From: JAWLCQ01 sp041687095
Lineage (GTDB): Bacteria; Planctomycetota; Phycisphaerae; SM23-33
Direction: 5' to 3'
NCBI GenBank assembly: GCA_041687095.1
Contig: JAWLCQ010000007.1
Span: forward strand, 3,450 to 67,449
DNA: 64,000 nucleotides
Position numbers and translations under genes: made by a program. Of the stretch, positions 26,975 to 34,703 are shown one piece after another. Below the pieces are notes generated by a model. It saw only the letters and a program-made list of their open reading frames with translations. It did no database searches and was not told the DNA's origin. The first letter of the stretch is position 1; every line of letters begins with the position of its first letter.

Positions 26975-27399
26975 CGCTTCGGGGACTCCTTTGACCGGCC
27001 TACTATTGCGACGATCCCTCGCGCTGTCAACAGCTTGAGAAACTGTGTCACCGCCAGTTGCCCCTCGCGGAAGCTCAGGCGGTGGCGTTGGGCGAACGCT
27101 TCGATGATCGATTCCACGCTCCGCTTCCCGTCACACAGGCCGATGACCTCGGCCCCCAGGGCGTCGAGTTCGACCCGCCGCGACGAGGAGTAGGGCAGGA
27201 TCCAGCTCAGCGGGGGGACCATCCACGCGGGCTTGCGCATGGGCACGGTGACCAGCAGGGCCCCGCGCGGGCGCGACTCGGTCTGCATGGCCTCGTTCCG
27301 CTGGGGAACGGCCTTGAGGTAGTCGCGCGTGACCAGTTCCTTGGGCGGTCGGGGCGCCCCGGCCGGGCCGGTGGGGGGGCGTTGCGTTCTGGCGGTCAT
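26971..27399 (-). CDS. PqqD-like (RRE-fold) protein
   Basis: A protein of 142 aa. After a 40-residue Pro/Arg-rich start, the second half fits the PqqD winged-helix pattern: VELDALGAEVIGLCDGKRSV, then IIEAFAQRHRL, then a helix ending in LKLLTARGIVAIVG. The family binds leader peptides of ribosomally made, modified peptides (the RiPP recognition element) and delivers them to a radical SAM or other enzyme. No PQQ genes, radical SAM maturase or obvious precursor peptide lie next to it. Its partners are two ABC systems, an OPT-like protein and an unknown protein. Four-base overlaps at both ends (ATGA) tie it to the genes on each side. Peptide or substrate recognition for the transporter is an inference. 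Confidence 0.75.
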   Translation of the reverse strand: MTARTQRPPTGPAGAPRPPKELVTRDYLKAVPQRNEAMQTESRPRGALLVTVPMRKPAWMVPPLSWILPYSSSRRVELDALGAEVIGLCDGKRSVESIIEAFAQRHRLSFREGQLAVTQFLKLLTARGIVAIVGRSKESPKR

Positions 27400-28289
27400 T
27401 CCTGGCGACCTCCCCGTCCCCCGCAGCACTGCACCTCCAGCCCGTCGGGCAGCTCGATCAGCTCCCCGCGTGAGCGGACGGCGTAGCTCATGTGGTAGAT
27501 GCGGTCCTCGATGGGGCACCGCCACGCGCGGTCCACCCGCAGGCGGCGGATGCCCAGCAGGCTGAGCAGGGGGGTGATGCGGCTGGTGCTGATGATCTGT
27601 TCGGCCCCGTGCGGGGCGCAGGCGACCGCGTCCTGCCGCACCGTCCGCGCGTGGGGGGGCAGCTCGCCCGCCAGCCAGTCGCGCAGGGGACGCTTGAGCC
27701 ACATGTCGGGCATGGCGAGGCGCTCGACGGTGATCGCCCCGTCCCGCTCCCCGCGCGGGGGCAGGAACTCCCAGCGGACGCGACCCACCTGCGTCGACGC
27801 CGTCGCCAGGTCGTACCCTCGCGGAGCGGCCACGCGCAACCCCAGGGCGTGCCACCGGCGGGCGGGGACGTCCTCGCTCTCGGTGTCGATGGACTCCAGG
27901 ACCGCCGCCTCCGTCCCCGCGTCCGGCCCGCCGGACCAGAGGAAGGTGACCTCGACCAGCCAGCGGCGCTGGCGGAACAGCCGCCCCGCGTTGGTGATCC
28001 AGCCCTCCGGCGTCCGACGGGTCACCCCGACCCAGGGCTCGGGGGCATGGGGCATCTCGTGAACGACGACGTCGGAATCCTTTTTTTCCATGCGGTGGCG
28101 GTACTTGTGGAGCATCCCGTCCAGGTCCGGGACGCGCTGCAGCACGTGCCACTCCACGCGGAGGCGCTCCTGGTAGCGATCGGAAAATGAGCAGCGCCCG
28201 GGCTCGTCGGCCCCGGAGGCGAGGGACAGCTCCCAGTCGCGCGGGTGTCCGACCGCCAGCCCCCGCCAGCATGTCCGCTCCAGTTCCAC
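27396..28289 (-). CDS. Unknown protein heading the ABC/PqqD-like operon; internally duplicated
   Basis: A protein of 297 aa with no signal peptide or transmembrane helix. I do not recognise a family. Two halves look alike: GLAVGHPRDWELSLAS then LRVEWHVLQR in the first, and LRVAAPRGYDLATAST then VRWEFLPPRG in the second. Each runs into a W-x-L or R-x-W strand and a helix, suggesting a tandem duplicated module of roughly 140 aa, faintly reminiscent of PsbP/DcrB-type folds. The C-terminus has a CCGGRGGR segment. The GTG start at 28289 has GGAG four to five bases upstream. It is the first gene of the operon and overlaps the PqqD-like gene by four bases, so it probably works with it. Confidence 0.75.
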   Translation of the reverse strand: MELERTCWRGLAVGHPRDWELSLASGADEPGRCSFSDRYQERLRVEWHVLQRVPDLDGMLHKYRHRMEKKDSDVVVHEMPHAPEPWVGVTRRTPEGWITNAGRLFRQRRWLVEVTFLWSGGPDAGTEAAVLESIDTESEDVPARRWHALGLRVAAPRGYDLATASTQVGRVRWEFLPPRGERDGAITVERLAMPDMWLKRPLRDWLAGELPPHARTVRQDAVACAPHGAEQIISTSRITPLLSLLGIRRLRVDRAWRCPIEDRIYHMSYAVRSRGELIELPDGLEVQCCGGRGGRQE

Positions 28290-28479
28290 GATGCTCCACC
28301 GCCGTCCTTATCCTCTTGCGAGATCCTTTTTCCGCGCCGCCCAGCGCCTTGACGGGCGCAGGATCGGCACATATACGCTTGAACCCGGCGCGTTGCCAGG
28401 AGTTTCCCGATCCACGCGCCCTTCGAAAAAAAGGCGAGTCCGAACGTGCAGCATACCCAAACCGCATGGAGCCATCAAC

Positions 28480-29661
28480 ATGAGAACGAGTAAAGAGCTT
28501 CGGATCGGCGTCATCGGGGCGGGGGGGCGCGGACGCCTCGCGGAGCATGCCCACCGCCCCGACGAGGGCGCCCGACTCGTCGCGGGCTGCGACGTCCGCC
28601 CCCCCGTGCTGGAAACGTTCCGCCAGCGCTACGGGCCCGACACGTTCGTCACCGATGATTACCGCGCCCTGCTCGCCCGCGAGCACATCGACGCCGTCTT
28701 CGTCACCTCGCCCGATTTCCTGCACGAGGAGCACGCGGTGGCGGCGCTGGAGGCGGGCAAGCACGTCTACCTCGAAAAGCCCATGGCCATCACCATCGAG
28801 GGCTGCGACCGCATCCTCTCCGCCGCCCGCCGCGCCGGGCGCAAGCTGTACCTGGGGCACAACATGCGCCACTTCTCCGTCGTCCAGAAGATGAAGGAAC
28901 TCATCGACGCCGGGGCCATCGGAACCCCCAAAACCGCCTGGTGCCGCCACTTCGTCTGCTACGGGGGCGACGCGTACTTCAAGGACTGGCACGCCGAGCG
29001 AAAGAACACCACCGGCCTGCTCCTGCAGAAGGGCGCCCACGACATCGACGTCCTGCACTGGCTGTGCGGGGGCTACGCCCGCCGCGTCGTGGCGATGGGG
29101 GGGCTCACGCTCTACGACCGCATCCCCGACCGCCGCACCTACGACCAGCCCCCGCGGATCTCCTGGTCCTTCGACAATTGGCCCCCGCTGTCGCTCACCG
29201 GGCTCAACCCCGTGATCGACGTCGAGGACATCAGCATGATGCTCATGGAACTGGACAACGGGGTCTTCGCCTCCTACCAGCAGTGCCACTACAGTCCCGA
29301 CGGGTGGCGGAACTACACCGTGATCGGGGAGCACGGACGGGTGGAGAACTTCGGGGACAGCCCCGGACATGCCCAGGTCCGCCTGTGGGACAAGCGCTGC
29401 CACTACAAGCCCGAGGGCGACGCGACGTTCGACATCCCCGCGGAGACGGGCTCGCACGGGGGCGCGGATCCGAAGATCGTGGACGAGTTCGTCCGCTACC
29501 TCCGCGACGATGCGGCCATCTGCACCTCCCCCGTCGCCGCCCGCTACTCCGTCGCCGCCGGCGTGTCGGCGACGGAGAGCCTCCGAAACGGCGCGACCCC
29601 GAGAACCGTCCCGCCCCTGGAGGCGGACCTGCGAGAGTACTTCGAGCGCGCGCAACCATGA
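28480..29661 (+). CDS. Gfo/Idh/MocA family oxidoreductase (second)
   Basis: A 393-aa protein. The Rossmann motif is IGVIGAGGRGRLAEHA near the N-terminus. Then come FVTSPDFLHEEHAV and the signature EKPMAITIEGC, with the catalytic-type Lys, and GHNMRHFSVVQKMKEL. A C-terminal substrate domain carries LLLQKGAHDIDVLHWL, where the conserved K-x-x-H-D-I-D places the catalytic His. This pattern fits the inositol 2-dehydrogenase/glycosidase-like subgroup common in Planctomycetota; the substrate is unknown. ATG 28480 is preceded by GGAG at eight bases. It is divergent from the ABC/PqqD operon, with 190 bp between them, and 46 bp upstream of the K+ channel. Confidence 0.92.
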   Translation: MRTSKELRIGVIGAGGRGRLAEHAHRPDEGARLVAGCDVRPPVLETFRQRYGPDTFVTDDYRALLAREHIDAVFVTSPDFLHEEHAVAALEAGKHVYLEKPMAITIEGCDRILSAARRAGRKLYLGHNMRHFSVVQKMKELIDAGAIGTPKTAWCRHFVCYGGDAYFKDWHAERKNTTGLLLQKGAHDIDVLHWLCGGYARRVVAMGGLTLYDRIPDRRTYDQPPRISWSFDNWPPLSLTGLNPVIDVEDISMMLMELDNGVFASYQQCHYSPDGWRNYTVIGEHGRVENFGDSPGHAQVRLWDKRCHYKPEGDATFDIPAETGSHGGADPKIVDEFVRYLRDDAAICTSPVAARYSVAAGVSATESLRNGATPRTVPPLEADLREYFERAQP

Positions 29662-29707
29662 CGGCCGCGGGATCCTGTCGCATCGCAAGTCGGAGGAGTC
29701 CTTGACC

Positions 29708-30514
29708 ATGAGCCTGAAGCGGCGAACCTATGAGATTGTCGAGCTTGCCGGCCCCGGCGATCACGTCAGCCGGGCGTTCGACATCGCCATCCTTCTGCTG
29801 ATTGCCCTCAACGTCGCGGCCATGATCGCCGAGACCGTGGCGGCGATTCGCGAGCGGTACGGGGCGGCCCTGTGGGCGTTGGAGATCCTCTCCGTCGCCA
29901 TCTTCACTCTCGAGTACCTCCTTCGCATCTGGTCGTGCACGATCCATCCCCGCTACCGCCATCCCCTCTGGGGGCGTCTCCGCTTCGCTCTCACGCCCAT
30001 GGCGTTGATCGACCTCTTCGCCGTCCTGCCGTTCTACCTGCCCTTCGTGGGCGTGGACCTGCGGTTCTTCCGCAGCGTCCGGATGTTCCGCGTGTTCCGC
30101 CTGGCGAAGCTTGGCCGCTACTCGACGGCCCTTCGTCTCATTCGGGACGTCCTCACCGCCCACAAGGAGGAACTGGCCGTATCGCTCTTCGTCATGCTCC
30201 TGCTGCTCGTCACCGCCTCGTGCCTGATCTACTACGCCGAATCCGAGGCGCAGCCGGACGCGTTCTCCAGCATCCCCGCCGCCATGTGGTGGGCGGCGGC
30301 GACCCTGACCACGGTGGGGTATGGCGACGTGTGCCCGATCACGCCGGTCGGCAAGGTGCTGGGGGCGGTGATTGCCGTGCTCGGGGTTGGCATGTTCGCG
30401 CTGCCGACGGGCATCCTGGGAGCGGCGTTCGTGGAACGCATCGGCAAACGAAAGGCCGCGTCCGCTGTCTGTCCCCATTGTGGCCGAAGCATGGATGGCG
30501 AATCCGTGGCGTAA
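29708..30514 (+). CDS. Voltage-gated potassium channel (Kv-like, six helices)
   Basis: A protein of 268 aa. The voltage-sensor helices S1-S4 span about residues 22-150. S4 is RFFRSVRMFRVFRLAKLGRY, with Arg at every third position (119, 122, 125, 128, 131). The pore has S5, a pore helix and the selectivity filter TTVGYGD (201-207), then S6 with a GVGMFALPTGIL hinge. It conducts K+ across the inner membrane on depolarisation. The short cytoplasmic tail ends with a CPHCGRSM half-zinc-ribbon that I do not associate with this family. The ATG has GGAGGAG nine bases upstream. It follows the oxidoreductase by 46 bp. Confidence 0.95.
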   Translation: MSLKRRTYEIVELAGPGDHVSRAFDIAILLLIALNVAAMIAETVAAIRERYGAALWALEILSVAIFTLEYLLRIWSCTIHPRYRHPLWGRLRFALTPMALIDLFAVLPFYLPFVGVDLRFFRSVRMFRVFRLAKLGRYSTALRLIRDVLTAHKEELAVSLFVMLLLLVTASCLIYYAESEAQPDAFSSIPAAMWWAAATLTTVGYGDVCPITPVGKVLGAVIAVLGVGMFALPTGILGAAFVERIGKRKAASAVCPHCGRSMDGESVA

Positions 30515-30592
30515 ACGGAAGGGGCCACCGATTTCCCCCTGCGGCCCGTGCATGCGCAGGGGGAGGATGGCGCGGAGTCGCGGCCGCGCCCA

Positions 30593-30621
30593 TTGCAGTC
30601 CGCGCCATAGCATGGGATAAT
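30593..30621 (+). promoter_or_regulatory. Promoter of the 30696 secreted-protein gene
   Basis: TTGCAG (30593-30598), a 17-bp spacer and GATAAT (30616-30621). The leader would be about 68 nt and contains an AAGGA ribosome binding site just before ATG 30696. Confidence 0.5.
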
Positions 30622-30695
30622 GGGAACCATCCGCACGCCGGCGCGAGCGGTACGGACGTCGCGCCCGGGCGGGCTCGTGAGAAAGGAATGAGGAT

Positions 30696-31580
30696 ATGAA
30701 GCTGCTGCGGTCGGGTCTGGTGATGCTGGTGATCGGTCTTTCGTTCAGTGTCCTGTCCGCCGCCGAGAAGGGCGCGAAGGTCTACCGGTTCGTCATGGTC
30801 GGGCAGGGGCGCGTGGAGAGGCAGCAGGTGGTCCAGATCATGGTGACCTCCGTGAACGGATCGGAGAAGTTCACGTTCGTCATTCCCAGTTCCGCCGAGA
30901 AGGACAAGCCCTACACCCCCGACGAGTCGGTCGTAGAGATCGTCAAGGAACTCAAGCGGGGCGACGTGATCGCGATCACGACCAAGAAGTTCGAGAAGGT
31001 GGACGCGGTCAGCACGATCTCCCGCTACGAGGCCAAGCCCGGGGAGGAGGAACGGGACGGGTACCTGTTCCTCCGGGGCGCCAATGAGGAGGTCGGGGGC
31101 AAGACGGCCTACGTCGTCACGCTGTCGAAGTACGGCGAGGAGACCAAGGCCATGGTCCGCCCCGTCCGCAACAAGGAGGGGGAGATGGCGCCGGACGAGG
31201 AGACGATGGCCCTGGTGGGACGCCTGCAGAAGGACGACCCGGTTCTCGTCAAGTTCGCGGGGCGCGGCGAAGTGCCGATGATCGCCGGGATCGAGCGCTA
31301 CTTCCCACCCATCGAGGGCGAGTTCGTGAAGCTCGAGTACAGCAAGGACGAGGAGACGGGCAACGAGAGCGCGACGGTCGAGGTGCTCGTCGAGGGCGTC
31401 TCCAAGACCTGGCCGCTCGAGACGGACGAGCGCGGCGGCAAGACCGTAGTCGAGAGCAAGCCCCTCTCCGCCGCCAAACGCCTCAAGGAAGGCGACCCCG
31501 TCATCGTCGCCCTCCGCGAGCAGGCCGCCGAGCAGGTGGTCACGGACATCGACCGGGGCAAGAGGAAGAAGACGGAGTAG
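30696..31580 (+). CDS. Secreted or periplasmic protein of unknown function
   Basis: A 294-aa protein. A signal peptide covers residues 1-22 (KLLRSGLVMLVIGLSFSVLSAAEK, cleavage after SAA). The mature protein is strongly charged, beta-rich and built from three or four similar blocks. Each ends in a phrase like 'LKRGDVIAITT', 'LQKDDPVLVKFAG' or 'LKEGDPVIVALRE'. This recurrent L-x-x-G/D-D-P/V-V-x-V pattern suggests tandem small beta-barrel modules. No catalytic motif is visible. AAAGGA stands eight bases upstream of the ATG. The promoter is at 30593-30621. The repeat-rich gap 31581-32021 follows it. Confidence 0.8.
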   Translation: MKLLRSGLVMLVIGLSFSVLSAAEKGAKVYRFVMVGQGRVERQQVVQIMVTSVNGSEKFTFVIPSSAEKDKPYTPDESVVEIVKELKRGDVIAITTKKFEKVDAVSTISRYEAKPGEEERDGYLFLRGANEEVGGKTAYVVTLSKYGEETKAMVRPVRNKEGEMAPDEETMALVGRLQKDDPVLVKFAGRGEVPMIAGIERYFPPIEGEFVKLEYSKDEETGNESATVEVLVEGVSKTWPLETDERGGKTVVESKPLSAAKRLKEGDPVIVALREQAAEQVVTDIDRGKRKKTE

Positions 31581-31641
31581 GCCGGGGTGTGGCCGGTTTT
31601 CGGTGGGGGCCCTTTGCCCACTGCATCGCGCGTGGGGGGTC

Positions 31642-31832
31642 CCAAATCCGAAACTCGAAACCCGAAATCCGAAACAAATTCAAAACGGCAAATCCGAATG
31701 ACGGAAACGGGCTTCGGGTCTGCGGGAGTCGGCGAAGCAAGCGAAGCGTCCCGTGGCGGGGCCGCGTTTGGGATTTCGGTCCTTCGGATTTCGGATTTGT
31801 TTCGGATTTCGTGCTTCGGATTTCGAGTTTCG
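31642..31832. repeat. Inverted GAAATCC/GGATTTC heptamer module B1
   Basis: The left arm has AAATCCG/GAAATCC/CGAAAC units (31642-31690); the right arm has GGATTTCGG, GGATTTG and CGGATTTCG units in the opposite sense (31770-31832). The arms face each other over about 80 bp of GC-rich spacer. The 17-mer GGATTTCGGTCCTTCGG in the right arm appears reversed in module B2 (38958-39026). The module fills most of the 441-bp gap between two plus-strand genes. Confidence 0.8.
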
Positions 31833-32021
31833 ACGATCCAACCGGGTTCCTGATGCCCTCCAACCCTCCCCGCCCGGCGCCCCATCGTGTTTTGGCCACA
31901 GCCGTAGGCCGCCCCCCCGCAAAACCCGCGCTGGCAGAATGGCGTCCCGCCGGTACAATGCCGGGCTTCCGCGTGCAGCGTGCCCGCGGGCCAACCCGTC
32001 ACCCGGTAGTGCAGTGAAACG

Positions 32022-32555
32022 ATGACCGACATCTGCGTCACGTGCGGTGCGAAGTGCTGCCAGTACTTCTGCTTCCAGATTGACACCCCCGAAACCGTCG
32101 AGCAGTACGAGGACATCCGCTGGTTCCTCCTCCATGAGGGCGTGAGCGTCCACATCGACGAGGGCGACTGGTACATGTCCGTCATGAAGCCCTGCTACCG
32201 TCTCCAGGATGGGCGGTGCACGATCTACGAGGACCGCCCGCTCATCTGCCGCAAGTACTCCACCGACAACTGCGACTACACGGCGGGGGACTACGGGTAC
32301 GAGAAGGAGTTCCGCACGCCCGAGGAGATCGAGGCGTACGCCCGGGAGCAGTTCGAGCCCGGGGATTTCGACCGCCGCCGCGACGCCCACCGCGCGAAGC
32401 TGGCGGCGAAGCACGGCCCCAGGCCCAAGGCCAAACCCAAGCGCAAGGCGAAATCCGCCGACGCGCCCAGCCCCTCGGCCGGGCGATCGCGCAAGGCGAA
32501 GGCCAAAGATGCGCCCCAACCCAAGGCCGCGCCCCAACGTAAGGCGAAAGGGTAG
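32022..32555 (+). CDS. YkgJ-family cysteine-cluster protein
   Basis: A 177-aa cytoplasmic protein. The cysteine pattern is C-x2-C-x3-CC-x3-C at the N-terminus (CVTCGAKCCQYFC) and, further on, PCYRLQDGRCTIYEDRPLIC followed by C in STDNC. This is the YkgJ zinc- or iron-chelating signature (CxxCxxxCC then C-x-I/Y-Y-x-x-RP-x-x-C). From about residue 125 the protein turns into a disordered Lys/Ala/Pro tail (PKAKPKRKAK repeats). The family's biochemical role is unsettled; it is thought to bind Fe-S or metal. A TACAAT -10 lies at 31954-31959. It ends six bases before hisS, so co-transcription is likely. Confidence 0.9.
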   Translation: MTDICVTCGAKCCQYFCFQIDTPETVEQYEDIRWFLLHEGVSVHIDEGDWYMSVMKPCYRLQDGRCTIYEDRPLICRKYSTDNCDYTAGDYGYEKEFRTPEEIEAYAREQFEPGDFDRRRDAHRAKLAAKHGPRPKAKPKRKAKSADAPSPSAGRSRKAKAKDAPQPKAAPQRKAKG

Positions 32556-32561
32556 AGAACC

Positions 32562-33878
32562 ATGAGCTTCCAAGCCGTCAAGGGAACCCGCGACTTCTAC
32601 CCCGAGGACATGCGCGTCCGCAACTGGATCCTCGACGCGTGGCGGAGGGTCTCGCTCCGCAACGGGTTCGAGGAGTACGACGCCCCGATCTTCGAGTACC
32701 TCGACCTGTTCACCGTCAAGAGCGGGGACGAGATCGCCCAGCAGCTCTTCCGCTTCACCGACCGCGGGGGGCGCGACTTGGCCATTCGCCCCGAGATCAC
32801 CCCCTCGCTCGCCCGCATGGTCAACGCGAAGATCGGCTCGCTGCCGCGCCCCATCAAGTGGTTCTCCCTCCCCCGCGTCTGCCGCGCCGAGAACCCCCAG
32901 AAGGGCCGCCTCCGCGAGTTCTTCCAGTGGAACATCGACATCATCGGCGCCGACGACGTCCTCGCCGACGCCGAGTGCATCTTCACCTGCGTCGACCTGC
33001 TCCGCGAACTCGACCTCTCCAGTCGCGACGTGGTCGTCCGCATCGGCCACCGCGGGCTCACCGCCGCCATGCTCGAACACATCGGGATCGCCCCCGAGCG
33101 CGTGACGGCCATCCTGCCCGTGCTGGACAAGCGCCCGAAGGTGTCCGACGAGGAGTACCGCAAGCTCGCCCTGCAGGCGGGGATGACCCCCGAGCAGGTC
33201 GACGCCATGTCCCGCTTCCAGGACTGCCGCGACCTCGACGCCCTCGCGGAGATGGTGGGGGGGTCGGAGGCGGCGACGGCGGCGGTGGGGGGGCTGCGGA
33301 CGCTCTTCGCCCACCTCCACGCCATGGGCGTCGAGGACTACTGCCGCCTGGACCTCGCCATCGTCCGCGGCCTGGCGTACTACACGGGCGTGGTCTACGA
33401 GATCTTCGACGCCGCCCAGTCCCTCCGCGCCGTCGCCGGGGGCGGGCGCTACGACAACCTCCTGGAGGTCCTCGGGGGGCCGAAGGTGGGCGCCACCGGG
33501 GTCGGGATGGGCGACGTGGTCCTGGGCATCCTCCTCGCCGAGAAGAACAAGATCCCCCCCGACCTCAAGGCGTCCTCGCTGGACTTCTTCGTCCTGCCCG
33601 CCGACGAGTCCGTCGCGCCCCGCGTGCTGCACACCGTCGCCCGCCTGCGGGCGGGAGGCTGGTCCGCGGACCTGCCCTACAAGCGGGCGGCCGTCGGCAA
33701 GCTCTTCAAGGAAGCCAACCGCCGCAACGCCGCCGCCGTCCTCATCATCGAGCCCGACGGGGAGCAGCTCACCGTCAAAAACATGGCCAGCGGACAGCAG
33801 ACGCAGACCACCATCGAGCAGTTCCTCCACACCGCCGCCGCCACCCCCCGGCCCGCGCGGGACCAGTTGCTGCCTTGA
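32562..33878 (+). CDS. hisS: Histidine--tRNA ligase
   Basis: A 438-aa class II aminoacyl-tRNA synthetase that charges tRNA-His. It opens with VKGTRDFYPEDM, then LAIRPEITPSLARM (motif 1 to substrate loop), then motif 2 in RVCRAENPQKGRLREFFQWN. The histidine-specific signature LAIVRGLAYYTG (variant of LVRGLDYYTG, with Ala where Asp is usual) is followed by AVAGGGRYDNLL and motif 3 in VGATGVGMGDVVL. The C-terminal anticodon-binding domain starts at about residue 340 and carries DFFVLPADES. The length is normal for the family. It follows the YkgJ gene by six bases. The LAYYTG substitution at a residue that contacts histidine is worth noting. Confidence 0.93.
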   Translation: MSFQAVKGTRDFYPEDMRVRNWILDAWRRVSLRNGFEEYDAPIFEYLDLFTVKSGDEIAQQLFRFTDRGGRDLAIRPEITPSLARMVNAKIGSLPRPIKWFSLPRVCRAENPQKGRLREFFQWNIDIIGADDVLADAECIFTCVDLLRELDLSSRDVVVRIGHRGLTAAMLEHIGIAPERVTAILPVLDKRPKVSDEEYRKLALQAGMTPEQVDAMSRFQDCRDLDALAEMVGGSEAATAAVGGLRTLFAHLHAMGVEDYCRLDLAIVRGLAYYTGVVYEIFDAAQSLRAVAGGGRYDNLLEVLGGPKVGATGVGMGDVVLGILLAEKNKIPPDLKASSLDFFVLPADESVAPRVLHTVARLRAGGWSADLPYKRAAVGKLFKEANRRNAAAVLIIEPDGEQLTVKNMASGQQTQTTIEQFLHTAAATPRPARDQLLP

Positions 33879-33891
33879 GGGAAATTGCGGC

Positions 33892-33920
33892 TTGCGGTGG
33901 GGGGGCGCCGTCGCGATAGT
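33892..33920 (+). promoter_or_regulatory. Leaderless promoter of the HYExAFE gene
   Basis: TTGCGG (33892-33897), a 17-bp spacer and GATAGT (33915-33920). Only eight bases lie between the -10 and ATG 33929, and there is no ribosome binding site, so the transcript should begin at or within two bases of the ATG. Confidence 0.5.
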
Positions 33921-33928
33921 GGGGGCCT

Positions 33929-34450
33929 ATGCCGGGGCGGATGATCCATTACGAGGCGGCCTTCGAGGACTTCCTGCGGGCGCGGGGGTGGCCCTACGTG
34001 GCGGTCGACCAGGCCAAGAAGGCCATCTTCACCGACGCGGCCGTCAAGAGCTTCGATTTCCTCGTCTACTCCGCCAGCGGGCCCAACCTGCTCGTGGACG
34101 TGAAGGGCCGCAAGTTCCCGGACTCGGCCCGGGGGGCGTCGCGCACGGCGAGCCGGGCGTGGGAGAACTGGATCACGCAGGACGACGTGGACGGGCTGCG
34201 CGAATGGCAGAAGGTCTTCGGGCGGGACTTCCTGGCGACGATCGTGTTCGCGTACTGGCTGCAGGGCCCCCCGCACCGCGCCCCGTTCGAGGACGTGCAC
34301 GTGTACCGCGGGCGGTGCTACGCCTTCGTGGTCGTCCCGCTGGAGGACTACGCGTCGGCGGCGAGGACGCGGTGCGAGAAATGGCGGACGGTCTCGGTGG
34401 CGGCGGCGGATTTCGCGCGGATGCGGCGCGACCTGGCGGCGATGCTCTGA
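33929..34450 (+). CDS. HYExAFE-family protein, PD-(D/E)XK nuclease-like
   Basis: A 173-aa protein. The N-terminus reads HYEAAFEDFLRARGW (7-21), the name-giving motif of a family found in Planctomycetota. A PD-(D/E)XK-like core follows: Asp43 in KSFDFLVYS, then LLVDVKGRKF with Asp57-x-Lys59, on two strands of the restriction-endonuclease-like fold. This suggests metal-dependent DNA or RNA cleavage, but a catalytic Glu at the usual upstream helix is not assigned and no activity is known to me. It appears to be transcribed from its own leaderless promoter, 50 bp after hisS. Confidence 0.85.
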   Translation: MPGRMIHYEAAFEDFLRARGWPYVAVDQAKKAIFTDAAVKSFDFLVYSASGPNLLVDVKGRKFPDSARGASRTASRAWENWITQDDVDGLREWQKVFGRDFLATIVFAYWLQGPPHRAPFEDVHVYRGRCYAFVVVPLEDYASAARTRCEKWRTVSVAAADFARMRRDLAAML

Positions 34451-34461
34451 AAGTCGAGGCA

Positions 34462-34489
34462 TTGCATTGGCGAGGCGGTGGTCTATAAT
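34462..34489 (+). promoter_or_regulatory. Leaderless promoter with consensus -10 (small membrane protein)
   Basis: TTGCAT (34462-34467), a 16-bp spacer and a perfect TATAAT (34484-34489). Seven bases then lead straight to ATG 34497, so transcription should start at the start codon. Confidence 0.6.
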
Positions 34490-34496
34490 CTCCGGC

Positions 34497-34703
34497 ATGA
34501 ACGGAATCTATCGAACCTTGGCGAGCGTGGCGGTGCTGGCAGCCGCCCGGGCCGCCGTCGCCGCTCCAACCGTCGGCGACGGAGTGCAGTGCGAGTGGAT
34601 CAAGCCCTCGACGAACTGGGTGGCCCTGGGCTTCGCCCTGGTCGCCGTGGCGGCGATCGGGGTCGTCGGGTTCAAGAACGCCCGGCGGACGCACATGGAC
34701 TGA
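34497..34703 (+). CDS. Small exported/membrane protein
   Basis: A 68-aa protein. A signal-like helix (IYRTLASVAVLAAARAAVAA, about 4-23) is followed by a short polar part, APTVGDGVQCEWIKP. A transmembrane helix follows at about 36-58 (WVALGFALVAVAAIGVVGF) with a basic end, KNARRTHMD. It may be a single-pass membrane protein with a short exterior loop. I do not recognise a family. The start is set by the promoter at 34462-34489, which would give a leaderless mRNA; the codons further upstream are read through the -10 box and are unlikely. Two other small exported-protein genes follow. Confidence 0.65.
   Translation: MNGIYRTLASVAVLAAARAAVAAPTVGDGVQCEWIKPSTNWVALGFALVAVAAIGVVGFKNARRTHMD

Noticed and set aside
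26971..27399. PQQ biosynthesis locus
   Set aside because: Only a PqqD-like protein is present; there is no PqqA, B, C or E.
27396..29709. A 912-codon minus-strand frame spanning the PqqD-like gene, the unknown gene and the antisense of the oxidoreductase
   Set aside because: Only its last 142 codons (26971-27399) carry a fold signature and a ribosome binding site. The rest is antisense of two other genes.
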